Assembly: GCF_000941055.1 (NCBI RefSeq)
Contig: NZ_CP007202.1
Coordinates: 864,001-928,000, forward strand
Source: Siansivirga zeaxanthinifaciens CC-SAMT-1
GTDB lineage: Bacteria > Bacteroidota > Bacteroidia > Flavobacteriales > Flavobacteriaceae
Direction: 5' to 3'
DNA length: 64,000 bases
A program made the translations under genes and the position numbers. Position 1 is the first letter of the stretch. Every line of letters starts with the position of its first letter. Positions 1 to 7,623 of this stretch are shown here, in pieces. The notes beneath the pieces are model-generated. The model worked only from the letters and a program-made list of their open reading frames with translations. It did not search any database and was not told the origin of the DNA.

Positions 1-441
1 TTTTTTGGTTGTAAAAGTATATGTAGGATATGCCCAAGCCCAATCTTTAATTTGTGTGGCTTTGGTTGGTTTTTCGCCACGCATCATTTGTAATGGAATG
101 TAAAAATCTTCGGTAGAACCATCGGTGTAAGTTACCGTTAAATCTATGGGCATGGGCATTAAACCGATACGTTCTAGAGTTACTGTTTTATCTTCAATCG
201 ATTTTACCCCATAATCAATAGTATTTGTGGTTTGAGCAAAATCTACTAAATACCATTCCAGTTCTAAATCTGAAACTTTTTCTGCACAACGAATAATACT
301 ATTTGGCGTAGGGTGTTTAAAAGCCCACTCGTTAAAATACGTTTTTAGGGTTTGTTTTAAATTTTCATCACCAATAATTATTAAAATAATTTTAAAACGT
401 TTTTTTTTATAAAACTTAATCTTTTTTTGGTTGGTGGTCAT
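1..441 (-). pseudogene. Duplicated 3' fragment of the M1 peptidase gene (runs off window)
   Basis: Positions 1-378 are identical, base for base, to 611-988 inside the M1 peptidase gene at 539-2380 (offset 610), corresponding to about residues 465-589. The match continues to the window edge, so its full length is unknown. Beyond 378 the homology stops abruptly. Reading outward, an ATG at 441-439 is in frame with the duplicated part and would add a lysine-rich leader of about 23 residues. The fragment lacks the HExxH catalytic region, so it cannot be an active peptidase. It is probably a remnant of a recent unequal recombination. An assembly artefact at a repeat is the alternative. The identity is seen directly; expression is unknown. 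Confidence 0.8.
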
Positions 442-481
442 GGGTTATAAGCTTTATATAAAAATATGAATTTATTTAATA

Positions 482-518
482 AAAAAAGAGGCTTAGTATT
501 AATTAAACACTAAGCCTC
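482..518 (-). terminator. Rho-independent terminator of the M1 peptidase gene
   Basis: A perfect 10-bp stem (GAGGCTTAGT at 489-498 with ACTAAGCCTC at 509-518) has an 11-nt loop and, on the minus strand, is followed by a T run (482-488). It lies 20 bp after the peptidase stop codon and separates that gene from the duplicated 3' fragment. Confidence 0.85.
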
Positions 519-538
519 AATTAATTGTTGTAAATAAA

Positions 539-2380
539 TTATTTTGAATTATTCTCTTTGTTAATATCGGCCATAAGTTCTTTAGGGTCTATCTGTACAT
601 TTTTCACACTTTTTTTGGTTGTAAAAGTATATGTAGGATATGCCCAAGCCCAATCTTTAATTTGTGTGGCTTTGGTTGGTTTTTCGCCACGCATCATTTG
701 TAATGGAATGTAAAAATCTTCGGTAGAACCATCGGTGTAAGTTACCGTTAAATCTATGGGCATGGGCATTAAACCGATACGTTCTAGAGTTACTGTTTTA
801 TCTTCAATCGATTTTACCCCATAATCAATAGTATTTGTGGTTTGAGCAAAATCTACTAAATACCATTCCAGTTCTAAATCTGAAACTTTTTCTGCACAAC
901 GAATAATACTATTTGGCGTAGGGTGTTTAAAAGCCCACTCGTTAAAATACGTTTTTAGGGTTTGTTTTAAATTTTCATCACCAATAATATATCCTAATTG
1001 CGCTAAAAACACTTCGCCTTTACTGTATGCAGAAATACTATACGCTTGGTTATATTGATAACGATCTGCATGCGTTGTTAAGGGTTGTTCTTTGCCAGAT
1101 TTTGCTAAATAGATATAACCTTTATAAGCACTAGCAGTGGGGTTTGGGTTATTTTCGTTCATGATGTCGTTCATAGCCCAATCGCTAATATAGCTGGTAA
1201 AACCCTCGTCCATCCATTCATGACGCGCTTCGTTTGAAGCTAATAAAAACTGAAACCAGGTATGAGCCATTTCGTGAGCCGTTACACCCACTAAACTACC
1301 GTAACTACGATTTCCTGTAATTAAAGTACACATGGCATATTCCATACCGCCATCGCCACCTTGAATAACCGAATATTGATCGTAAGGGTACTTGCCAACG
1401 TTTTTAGAGTAATATTGCATTAATTCAACCGTTTTTGGTTGCATTTTTTTCCAGTTTTCTAATTTCTGGGCATCTAAAGTGCTTTTGTATAAGAAGTGTA
1501 GGGTAGGACCATCGGGAACCTGCATGGTATCGTGAATATAATCTGGATCTGCAGCCCATGTAAAGTCGTGAACATTAGGCGCTTTAAAATGCCAGGTTAA
1601 TTTATCTGATTTTGGCTTATTAACCGTGCCTGTTTCGTAACCAAAACCTACTTCATTCGGATTTTGAAGATAACCAGTTCCGCCAACGATATAATTTCTA
1701 TCAATATGAAGCGTCACATCAAAATCACCCCAAACCCCATGAAATTCGCGACCAATGTATGGGTCGGCATGCCAGCCTTCAAAATCGTATTCTGCTAATT
1801 TTGGATACCATTGCGTCATTGATAATGCCACTCCTTCTTTATTATTTCTACCAGAACGACGTATTTGAATTGGTACTTGCCCATCAAATTCCATTTCAAA
1901 AGTTACACGTTCTCCTGGTTGAATAGGTTTTGCTAAATCAACCTCCAAAACGGTTCCTGCAGTTTCATATTTTAGTTTTTTACCATTTTGTTTTAACGAT
2001 TTTACTTTTATATAGCCTATTTCGTCTGGGTTTAATTTACTTATTCTATCTCCAACTCTTGGGTCTGGATCGGCAATGGTTAGAGAGCGTACATCCATTT
2101 CGCTTCCCGGTTGAAAAGCATTAAAGTATAAATGATAATACACATGGGTTAACACATCGGGGGAATTGTTAGTATACACCAATTTCTGTGTGCCTTTATA
2201 TTGATAGTTGTTAACATTCATATCAATATCCATGGTATAATCTACATGTTGTTGCCAGTAGGTTGGGTTTGTAACGGGTGGTTGTATCGATGCCTGATAA
2301 TGTTTTGATGAATTTGGTTTATAGGCATAACAGGACCACAAAACCAATAAACTAAAAACAGATACAAATAATCTTTTCAT
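539..2380 (-). CDS. M1 family metallopeptidase, lipoprotein
   Basis: This is a zinc-dependent aminopeptidase of family M1 that probably trims peptides at the cell envelope. A hydrophobic leader ends in a lipobox with Cys17, so the protein should be membrane-anchored. The N-terminal beta-sheet domain is followed by the substrate motif GGMEY (344-348) and the zinc site HEMAH (369-373), with the third ligand Glu392 exactly 18 residues later, as in the family HExxH-x18-E pattern. The length of 613 residues fits bacterial M1 enzymes with a shortened C-terminus. The IS256 copy starts only 23 bp upstream of the ATG, so the native promoter has probably been displaced and read-through from the transposase gene may drive it. 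The 3' end is duplicated at 1-378. Confidence 0.9.
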   Translation of the reverse strand: MKRLFVSVFSLLVLWSCYAYKPNSSKHYQASIQPPVTNPTYWQQHVDYTMDIDMNVNNYQYKGTQKLVYTNNSPDVLTHVYYHLYFNAFQPGSEMDVRSLTIADPDPRVGDRISKLNPDEIGYIKVKSLKQNGKKLKYETAGTVLEVDLAKPIQPGERVTFEMEFDGQVPIQIRRSGRNNKEGVALSMTQWYPKLAEYDFEGWHADPYIGREFHGVWGDFDVTLHIDRNYIVGGTGYLQNPNEVGFGYETGTVNKPKSDKLTWHFKAPNVHDFTWAADPDYIHDTMQVPDGPTLHFLYKSTLDAQKLENWKKMQPKTVELMQYYSKNVGKYPYDQYSVIQGGDGGMEYAMCTLITGNRSYGSLVGVTAHEMAHTWFQFLLASNEARHEWMDEGFTSYISDWAMNDIMNENNPNPTASAYKGYIYLAKSGKEQPLTTHADRYQYNQAYSISAYSKGEVFLAQLGYIIGDENLKQTLKTYFNEWAFKHPTPNSIIRCAEKVSDLELEWYLVDFAQTTNTIDYGVKSIEDKTVTLERIGLMPMPIDLTVTYTDGSTEDFYIPLQMMRGEKPTKATQIKDWAWAYPTYTFTTKKSVKNVQIDPKELMADINKENNSK

Positions 2381-2403
2381 AGAAGGTATAAATTTAAAAA
2401 AGA

Positions 2404-3738
2404 GACACTATCCCGTAAAGTGTGTAAGTTAAAAATCGAGGGTTTAACTTTTTTAAAGTTGAACCCTTTTTTCAAATATAGTTAAAAACTGGTTTAAAAT
2501 AATGCCCCAGTTCCTAATAGGCATCGACCATTTTTTGGTAGCCTCTCTAAGGGCTAAAAAAGTGGACTTCATAACAGCTTCATCTGTTGGGAATGAGAGC
2601 TTGTTTTTAGTGTATTTTCTGATTTTTCCATTAAGGTTTTCAATAAGGTTCGTAGTGTAAATGATTTTTCTAATTTCTAAAGGAAATTCATAGAAAGCGG
2701 TAAGTTCTTCCCAGTTATCTCTCCAGCTTTTAATAGCGTAAGAGTACTTGTGTTCCCATTTCTGAGCAAAGTCTTCTAGGGCGGCTTTTGCTGCACTTTT
2801 GGTGGGTGCATCGTAGATGCTTTTCATGTCCTTTGTAAATTCTTTCTTGTCTTTCCAAACAACATACCGACAAGCATTACGAATCTGGTGTACCACGCAG
2901 ATTTGGGTTTTAGATTCAGGAAAAACGTTTTTAATGGTGTCGGTAAAACCGTTAAGATTATCTGTGGCCGTGATAAGCAAATCCTGAACGCCTCTGGCTT
3001 TCATATCGGTTAGTACACTCATCCAAAAGGCTGCCGATTCATTCTTCCCCAACCAAAGCCCTAAGACTTCCTTTTTACCATCTCTACGCAGTCCTACGGC
3101 GATGTACATGGTTTTGTTAATGACTTTGGAGTTCTCCCGAACCTTAAATACGATGCCATCCATCCAAGTAATTAAATATACGGGCTCCAGAGGTCTGTTT
3201 TGCCAAGCAACAATATCATTGGTAACTTTATCTGTGATACGTGATATGGTAGATGTGGATACATCAAAATCGTAAACTTCTCGGATTTGCTCTTCAATAT
3301 CAGAATTACTCATACCCTTGGCATAAAGGCTGATAATGACGTTTTCTATGCCATCAACCATGTTAGTGCGTTTAGGAACCAGCATAGGGTTAAAAGAAGC
3401 GTCCCGGTCTCTGGGAACTTTAATATTAGTCTCTCCTAAAGCTGTTTTTATCTTTTTAGACCCATAGCCGTTACGGGTATTGCTATTATCGGATTGCTGA
3501 TGCTTCTCATAGTCTAAATGAGCATCAAGTTCCCCTTCTAGCATCTTTTCAATACCTCGCTTTTGAATGGATTTTAGAAAGGAGGTCAGTTCGTCTCCTG
3601 TTTTAAACTGTTTTAAAAAATCGTCGTTTAGAAAATCTTCTTTCTTCATAAGTGTGTAAATTTTAAAATTAAACAAAAAAATATCGAGGGTTGCAACCCT
3701 CGATATTTTTAACTTTACACACTTTGTGAGATACTACC
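2404..3738 (-). mobile_element. IS256-family insertion sequence, copy 1 (no target duplication)
   Basis: This 1335-bp element carries one transposase gene. Its ends form imperfect inverted repeats that start GACACTATCCCG on the left and, read inward, GGTAGTATCTCA on the right; both continue into AAAGTGTGTAA. Just inside the right end, upstream of the transposase, is a long perfect palindrome centred on GAGGGTTGCAACCCTC (about 3681-3714), which could block incoming transcription. A second hairpin (2440-2466) overlaps the transposase stop and may terminate transcription. The 8-9 bp flanking the two ends do not match, unlike copy 2, which suggests a deletion or recombination after insertion. The copy at 19230-20564 has the same length and differs by at least one base in the right-end palindrome. 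Confidence 0.9.
2453..3676 (-). CDS. IS256-family transposase (copy 1)
   Basis: This is a DDE transposase of the IS256/Mutator class (Pfam Transposase_mut), 407 residues, a normal length for the family. Recognisable parts are the N-terminal region with a TRNGYGSK motif, the DRDASF stretch, a first catalytic Asp in [11 protein letters not shown], a second in TATDNLNGF, and the C-terminal Glu in [19 protein letters not shown], which is typical of the family. The protein is identical to the one at 19279-20502, so both copies are recent and probably active. An internal ATG ten codons in ([11 protein letters not shown]) is an alternative start and may be the true one, because the first codons overlap sequence next to the right-end palindrome. 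Confidence 0.93.
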   Translation of the reverse strand: MFNFKIYTLMKKEDFLNDDFLKQFKTGDELTSFLKSIQKRGIEKMLEGELDAHLDYEKHQQSDNSNTRNGYGSKKIKTALGETNIKVPRDRDASFNPMLVPKRTNMVDGIENVIISLYAKGMSNSDIEEQIREVYDFDVSTSTISRITDKVTNDIVAWQNRPLEPVYLITWMDGIVFKVRENSKVINKTMYIAVGLRRDGKKEVLGLWLGKNESAAFWMSVLTDMKARGVQDLLITATDNLNGFTDTIKNVFPESKTQICVVHQIRNACRYVVWKDKKEFTKDMKSIYDAPTKSAAKAALEDFAQKWEHKYSYAIKSWRDNWEELTAFYEFPLEIRKIIYTTNLIENLNGKIRKYTKNKLSFPTDEAVMKSTFLALREATKKWSMPIRNWGIILNQFLTIFEKRVQL

Positions 3739-3744
3739 ACCTAA

Positions 3745-3872
3745 AACAATGGCTATAAGTAATTGCTTGTTCTCGCCTACTTCTGAAAATCCTCTCGGAT
3801 TTTCAGTTTGGTGTGTACTTGCTAAGTTAAGTGCTAACCCACGCAACTACTCATAGCCGAGACCTTAGTAAT
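3745..3872 (+). repeat. Cassette-boundary-like palindromic element A
   Basis: This intergenic stretch is a long imperfect palindrome. Outer arms GGCTATAAGTAATTGC (3751-3766) and GCAACTACTCATAGCC (3843-3858) pair with two mismatches. Between them sits a perfect 10-bp hairpin, CTGAAAATCC / GGATTTTCAG (3783-3806), with a TCTC loop. It ends in GAGACCTTAG. Element B at 4843-4980 shares the layout and the ending (TAGACCGTTAG) as well as a TTGCTAA...CTAACC block. No protein is likely here, although an open frame runs through it into the next gene. Similarity in form to integron attC sites is an inference. Confidence 0.6.
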
Positions 3873-3890
3873 ACATTTAAAAATACACCC

Positions 3891-4319
3891 ATGAGACTAA
3901 TAATTTCTACCTTAATATTAATTTCAAACTTAACCTTATTCTCTCAATCAATTAACTTTTATGGTGATTATTATCGCTCACTTGGGAAAGAAGGAGTCCA
4001 TTTTATTGAATATAAATTGACTTTAAATCAGGATGGAACATTTATCTTCCACTCTTATTCAAATAATAAACAAGGCATTCCACCCGAAGTAAATAAATAC
4101 GGAAAAGGGAAATGGATTGCGAAAGACAAAGTGATTACTTTCTTTTCAAACAAACAAAAAGACTTTGATGAAAAATATACTTTAGATTTTAATAACTCTA
4201 AAGCTAGATTTGTAACCAAACATCCTAGAGACAAAACTGACCGAATAATTAAACCAAAGCTTCAGTTTTTTGAGTCTGAAATTTTTTGGATAAAAACAAT
4301 TGATATATTTAAAATATAA
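3891..4319 (+). CDS. Small secreted protein of unknown function
   Basis: The product is 142 residues with a clear signal peptide (MRLIISTLILISNLTLFSQS), so it is probably exported. The mature part resembles small bacterial proteins that report a reaction to stress by a beta-rich fold (phrases such as LTLNQDGTFIFHSYSN and GKGKWIAKDKVITFFSNK), a pattern often seen in lipocalin-like or DUF-type hypothetical proteins; no family is assigned. I start it at the ATG at 3891, because an in-frame upstream ATG at 3831 would place 20 codons inside palindromic element A and would hide the signal peptide. It is the first gene of the cassette-like island and has no obvious promoter of its own. Confidence 0.7.
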   Translation: MRLIISTLILISNLTLFSQSINFYGDYYRSLGKEGVHFIEYKLTLNQDGTFIFHSYSNNKQGIPPEVNKYGKGKWIAKDKVITFFSNKQKDFDEKYTLDFNNSKARFVTKHPRDKTDRIIKPKLQFFESEIFWIKTIDIFKI

Positions 4320-4437
4320 AAATGCATTACAACAAAGAACTGAGGTAAAAAACAAATCTTTTAAAACTAAGCAAGTTTCTTTATACGTAAACATTTAGCA
4401 ACATTTCTATTAAACTACAATATACATTTAAAAAATT

Positions 4438-4836
4438 ATGAAAAATTTTATCGGCATATGCTTTTTAACAGTCGCTTTTAGCAGTTGTGACCCTACAGTT
4501 TCTATGGAAGCCAACATTATAAACCAAACTACACAAGATTTAGCAGTTGAATTTATATCGTTAGACCAAAACTTGAACAAAACGTTGGAAATTTCCAACA
4601 ATAATGTCAAGCGATTTCAAGAAGGATTTGATGTGGGAAATGACTTTATTGAACCTTATCTTATTGAATATGATTCTGTTGTAGTTAAAAATAGTTCTGA
4701 ACAAATCTTAAAAGTTTATAAACCGAATGATAGCGGCAAGAACATTTTCAAAATAGATGCATATTGGATATCAAGCGAACCTTCAAAGAATTTTTTCAAA
4801 TATGAATATGAAATTACTAGTGAAGATTTAGAATAA
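4438..4836 (+). CDS. Small lipoprotein of unknown function
   Basis: The product is 132 residues. A short hydrophobic leader ends in a lipobox with Cys17 (AFSSC), so it is probably a lipoprotein. The rest is acidic and mostly polar (ANIINQTTQDLAVEFISL, then KVYKPNDSGKNIFKIDAYW), with a predicted beta-rich character and no motif that I recognise. It sits 118 bp downstream of the secreted protein in the same direction, without an obvious palindromic element between them. Palindromic element B begins just after its stop codon. Together with its neighbours it looks like a cargo gene of a cassette-type island; its role is unknown. Confidence 0.7.
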   Translation: MKNFIGICFLTVAFSSCDPTVSMEANIINQTTQDLAVEFISLDQNLNKTLEISNNNVKRFQEGFDVGNDFIEPYLIEYDSVVVKNSSEQILKVYKPNDSGKNIFKIDAYWISSEPSKNFFKYEYEITSEDLE

Positions 4837-4842
4837 AAACGT

Positions 4843-4980
4843 TTGCCAATAATGTATAATAGCAATTTCTAAAGATACGACATGCGTCCGAATCCACTCG
4901 AAATTGCTAAAGCCAGTTCCTAACCGAAAATTATTAAATTTATTCCCTTAACTTACGGTTATACTAGACCGTTAGATATA
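4843..4980 (+). repeat. Cassette-boundary-like palindromic element B
   Basis: The element has an inner perfect 9-bp inverted repeat, AGCAATTTC (4861-4869) with GAAATTGCT (4900-4908), and outer arms GTATAA (4854-4859) and TTATAC (4959-4964). It ends in GACCGTTAG (4967-4975), only 20 bp before the start codon of the Mrr-like gene, which leaves little room for a separate promoter. Layout and terminal motif match element A. Confidence 0.6.
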
Positions 4981-4995
4981 ATTTGAACAAACAAA

Positions 4996-5877
4996 ATGGA
5001 AATACCAAAATTTCATGAAACATTTATACCGATTCTAAAGGTTTTAGAAGACGGTGAAACTTTACAAGCAAGAGTGATGTATCAAAAGTTAATTGATAAG
5101 TTCTATTTTAAGCTAACTAAAGAACAACTTGAACAGAAAACAAAAAGTGGAGATAGTCTAATTATAAATAGAATTGCTTGGGGAAAATCATACCTAAAAA
5201 AAGGAGGATATATTGAGTTTCCGAAAAGAGGATTTGTTAAAATCACTGAAAAAGGTAAAAACCATAATTCAAATAATCTTACTCTTAAACAAGTTGAAAA
5301 CTCTGATAATTTCTTAGAATTTTATTCTGAAGAAGATCCAAAAGAAAATTCAAGACCATCAAAAATATCAAATGCTTCACCTCAGGATTTAATTGATGAA
5401 GGGTTTAACTCTATAGATATACAGGTAAAAGATGAACTTCTTGAAAAATTAAAAAAAATAGACCCTTTTTATTTTGAAAGAGTAATCTTAAAACTATTAA
5501 ATAAAATGGGATATGGTGACTTTATAGAAACCTCTAAAACTGGTGATGGTGGAATAGATGGAATAATTAATGAAGACAAACTTGGTCTTGACAAAATCTA
5601 TATACAAGCAAAAAGATACGGAGAAAATAAAGTCCGAGAAAAGGATATAAGAAATTTTATTGGAGCAATGAGTGGAGACACACAAAAAGGTGTCTTCGTT
5701 ACCACTTCAACTTTTGATAAAGGTGCTATAAAAAAAGCTAACGATGCTCATCACACAATAATATTAATTGATGGGTCTAAATTAGTTGATTTAATGCATC
5801 AATACAATGTAGGAGTTCAGATTAAAATGATTTATGAAGTTAAAGAACTTGATAACGATTTTTTTGATAGCGAATGA
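4996..5877 (+). CDS. Mrr-like type IV restriction endonuclease
   Basis: This is a 293-residue nuclease of the Mrr type, which in other bacteria cuts modified foreign DNA. Residues 1-90 resemble the Mrr N-terminal winged helix (LQARVMYQKLIDKF...GYIEFPKRGFVKITEKGK). Residues 150-275 are the Mrr_cat domain: FYFERVILKLLNKMGYGDF, then GDGGIDG (183-189, likely catalytic Asp187) and the Q-x-K core IYIQAKRY (Gln204, Lys206), a known variant of PD-(D/E)xK. It ends with an ATGA overlap with the HNH gene, so the two are translationally coupled. The position directly after a palindromic element and the very AT-rich sequence suggest horizontal transfer. The target modification cannot be read from the sequence. 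Confidence 0.85.
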   Translation: MEIPKFHETFIPILKVLEDGETLQARVMYQKLIDKFYFKLTKEQLEQKTKSGDSLIINRIAWGKSYLKKGGYIEFPKRGFVKITEKGKNHNSNNLTLKQVENSDNFLEFYSEEDPKENSRPSKISNASPQDLIDEGFNSIDIQVKDELLEKLKKIDPFYFERVILKLLNKMGYGDFIETSKTGDGGIDGIINEDKLGLDKIYIQAKRYGENKVREKDIRNFIGAMSGDTQKGVFVTTSTFDKGAIKKANDAHHTIILIDGSKLVDLMHQYNVGVQIKMIYEVKELDNDFFDSE

Positions 5878-6203
5878 TTATGGCAAATAAATGGGGAATT
5901 CCAATAGAAGTAGAAAATATTGTATTAGCAAGGGATAAATCCTGTGTTTATTGTGGAGTTACTTTCACCAAGGATGGTAATTCAAGAAAAACAAAACAAT
6001 CTTGGGAACATATTGTGAATGATATTAGAATTAATGGAACTGATAATATTGCACTTTGTTGTATGTCCTGTAATGCGAGTAAAGGAGCTAAATTATTAGA
6101 GAATTGGCTTGAGAGTGCTTATTGTAAAAACAAAGGAATAACCAAAGAAACTGTGGCAATTACAGTAAAAAAAGCTATTGAAAACCCACCTAAATTAAAA
6201 TAA
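5874..6203 (+). CDS. HNH endonuclease, coupled to the Mrr-like gene
   Basis: This small HNH nuclease has 109 residues. It shows the zinc-binding pair C24-x2-C27 (SCVYCG), a core histidine in SWEHIV (His46), Asn58 in TDNIALC and a second pair C63-x2-C66 followed by NASKG, the standard layout of the HNH domain in restriction and phage proteins. The likely start ATG at 5874 overlaps the Mrr-gene stop as ATGA; a second ATG at 5880 is possible. Coupling to an Mrr protein suggests the two act on the same DNA target, perhaps as a two-part modification-dependent defence unit. That joint role is an inference. A palindromic repeat element follows about 25 bp downstream. Confidence 0.85.
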   Translation: MIMANKWGIPIEVENIVLARDKSCVYCGVTFTKDGNSRKTKQSWEHIVNDIRINGTDNIALCCMSCNASKGAKLLENWLESAYCKNKGITKETVAITVKKAIENPPKLK

Positions 6204-6226
6204 AAACTACAATCCAAACTACAAAC

Positions 6227-6361
6227 CCCGCGTTAGCGATTACTCATAAATTTTATTTTAAACTTGGAAATCGTGAATGCTAAGCATTTGTAGTGGAAAG
6301 CCCACAGCGAGGCACGAGCGAGGACTTGAAACGAAAAGCGCGACCCGTTAGGGTAACGCCC
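6227..6361. repeat. Long GCGTTAG...TAACGCC palindromic repeat, copy C
   Basis: The element opens with CCCGCGTTAGCGATT and closes with CCCGTTAGGGTAACGCCC. Between them are GTAGTGGAAAGCCCACAGC and GCGCGACCC. The stretch at 30287-30427 has the same ends and the GTAGTGGAAA block, so this is a dispersed repeat. Both copies lie just beyond the 3' end of a minus-strand gene. It may act as an mRNA 3' structure. Confidence 0.6.
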
Positions 6362-6387
6362 AATAATTAAAAAATAAAAGCTAGTAT

Positions 6388-6861
6388 TTAAAATTGCCTA
6401 GTGGTTTCGTTTTGAGGTTTATAGGTGTTGTTGTGAAATTTTTCGAGAAACTTTTTGTGTCGCTCCATGAGTTTTTGGGTAATGTCATTTATATCGGTAA
6501 AGCCAGAACCGAAATCGCTGTCGAAAAAATCGTCCTTAAAAAACGGATTCGAAAACAGGGAATCTTGAGGAAATAACCTTGTGAATTCGTCCTGCTCTGC
6601 CCCAGAAAATCCTTTAAAAATATGCGATTTAAACGATTGTTGTATGCGGTCGTTGTTGTGTGAGGACCACGAATATATACTATCGTATTTTATTAGGTTT
6701 CCGTTTTCGTCGAATTCTTTATCGACTTTCCAACTGCCTTTGGGTTCTTGCTGTATTTTTTGGGATTGCTCTTGTTGTAAAGCTACATCTGGCTTTTTAC
6801 TTTGACTTTGACAACCTACACTTAATATGGATGCCATTACTAGAAGCAAATACTTTTTCAT
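6388..6861 (-). CDS. Lipoprotein of unknown function next to hsp20
   Basis: The product is 157 residues. It has a lipoprotein leader with Cys17 (LSVGC) and a Gln/Lys-rich linker, followed by a polar, phenylalanine-rich region (DSLFSNPFFKDDFFDSDF) and a charged C-terminus with a predicted helix (QKLMERHKKFLEKF). I do not recognise a family. It lies 96 bp downstream of hsp20 in the same direction and could be cotranscribed with it, which would tie it to envelope or protein-folding stress. That is context only. The F/D-rich stretch resembles client-binding or scaffold regions of J-domain-like proteins, but no J domain is present. Confidence 0.7.
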   Translation of the reverse strand: MKKYLLLVMASILSVGCQSQSKKPDVALQQEQSQKIQQEPKGSWKVDKEFDENGNLIKYDSIYSWSSHNNDRIQQSFKSHIFKGFSGAEQDEFTRLFPQDSLFSNPFFKDDFFDSDFGSGFTDINDITQKLMERHKKFLEKFHNNTYKPQNETTRQF

Positions 6862-6957
6862 GATATACCTTTTTAAGTTAAACTGTTTTAAATATTGGAG
6901 GCTAGCAGGCTAACCTCCAATGTTATAAAAGTTAATGCATTAAAAATTTACTATCTA

Positions 6958-7434
6958 TTAAGAAATTTGAATGGTTCTTGCCGGTTTTTGTTTGGCTTCT
7001 TCTTTTTTAGGTAATAAAATGCTTAAAATACCATCTTTGTAGGTCGCATTAATTTTTTCTTCGTTTACGGTTTCTGGTAAAGTGAATGTTCGTTTAAAAG
7101 AAGAATAGCCATACTCTCTACGGGTATAATTTGCGTCTTTTTGCTCGTTTTCTTCTTTTATTTCTGTAGAAATAGATAATAATTGATTGTCTAGATCTAT
7201 ATGGAAATCTGATTTTTTAAGTCCGGGAACAGCCATATCTACAATGTATGCATCTGCTGTTTCTTTAATATTTACTTGTGGTAAGGTAATACCTTTATTA
7301 AAGTTTGAGGTAAATACCGATGGTAAATCGCGGTTAAAAATATCATCTAACCAATTAGACCATGTAGGGAAGTTTAGATTTGAATTATTGTTTACTAAAC
7401 TTCCGTTTTTAGGAACACTTACTAAATTGCTCAT
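6958..7434 (-). CDS. Hsp20 / alpha-crystallin small heat-shock protein
   Basis: This is an ATP-independent holdase chaperone that binds unfolding proteins in the cytoplasm. The 158 residues contain an N-terminal aromatic region (FPTWSNWLDDIFNRD) and then the alpha-crystallin domain from about residue 45 (LPQVNIKETADAYIVDMAVPGLKKSDF) to the conserved A-x-x-x-n-G-I-L signature near residue 137 (YKDGILSILLPKK). The C-terminal RTIQIS carries the I-x-I type anchoring motif. The upstream 190 bp hold two CAAAATGACA repeats and palindromes, suggesting heat-shock control. A lipoprotein gene follows downstream in the same direction. Confidence 0.93.
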   Translation of the reverse strand: MSNLVSVPKNGSLVNNNSNLNFPTWSNWLDDIFNRDLPSVFTSNFNKGITLPQVNIKETADAYIVDMAVPGLKKSDFHIDLDNQLLSISTEIKEENEQKDANYTRREYGYSSFKRTFTLPETVNEEKINATYKDGILSILLPKKEEAKQKPARTIQIS

Positions 7435-7526
7435 AATTACAAAATTTTAAATTAAACATTATTTCAAATGGAATTCTTAAATGAATTCGCTGCATTAAAA
7501 ACAAATAAAATGCCAAATTAAAAAAA

Positions 7527-7612
7527 GCATGTTTTAAGCGATTTACTTAACAAAACATGCTTATTTTGATACAAAATGACAGATTTTTGATGAAAATCTT
7601 GTCAAAATGACA
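7527..7612 (-). promoter_or_regulatory. Putative heat-shock control region of hsp20
   Basis: Two identical decamers, CAAAATGACA, lie at 7572-7581 and 7603-7612 (on the hsp20 strand TGTCATTTTG, 31 bp apart). The distal one is part of the palindrome TGTCAAAATGACA (7600-7612). Closer to the gene, GCATGTTTT and AAAACATGC (7528-7560) form a stem. The order suggests an operator or activator site for the minus-strand gene. The cognate regulator is unknown. Confidence 0.45.
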
Positions 7613-7623
7613 TTTTTTTGAAT

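Noticed and set aside
3683-3714. Perfect palindrome near IS copy 1 as a host terminator or operator
   Set aside because: The same palindrome is present at the same position in IS copy 2, so it belongs to the IS.
3831-3890. Upstream extension of the secreted-protein gene to an ATG at 3831
   Set aside because: The 20 codons lie in palindromic element A and would precede, and so hide, an obvious signal peptide.
6394-6863. Three open frames on the plus strand opposite the lipoprotein gene
   Set aside because: They overlap a better-supported minus-strand lipoprotein gene and show no domain or leader.
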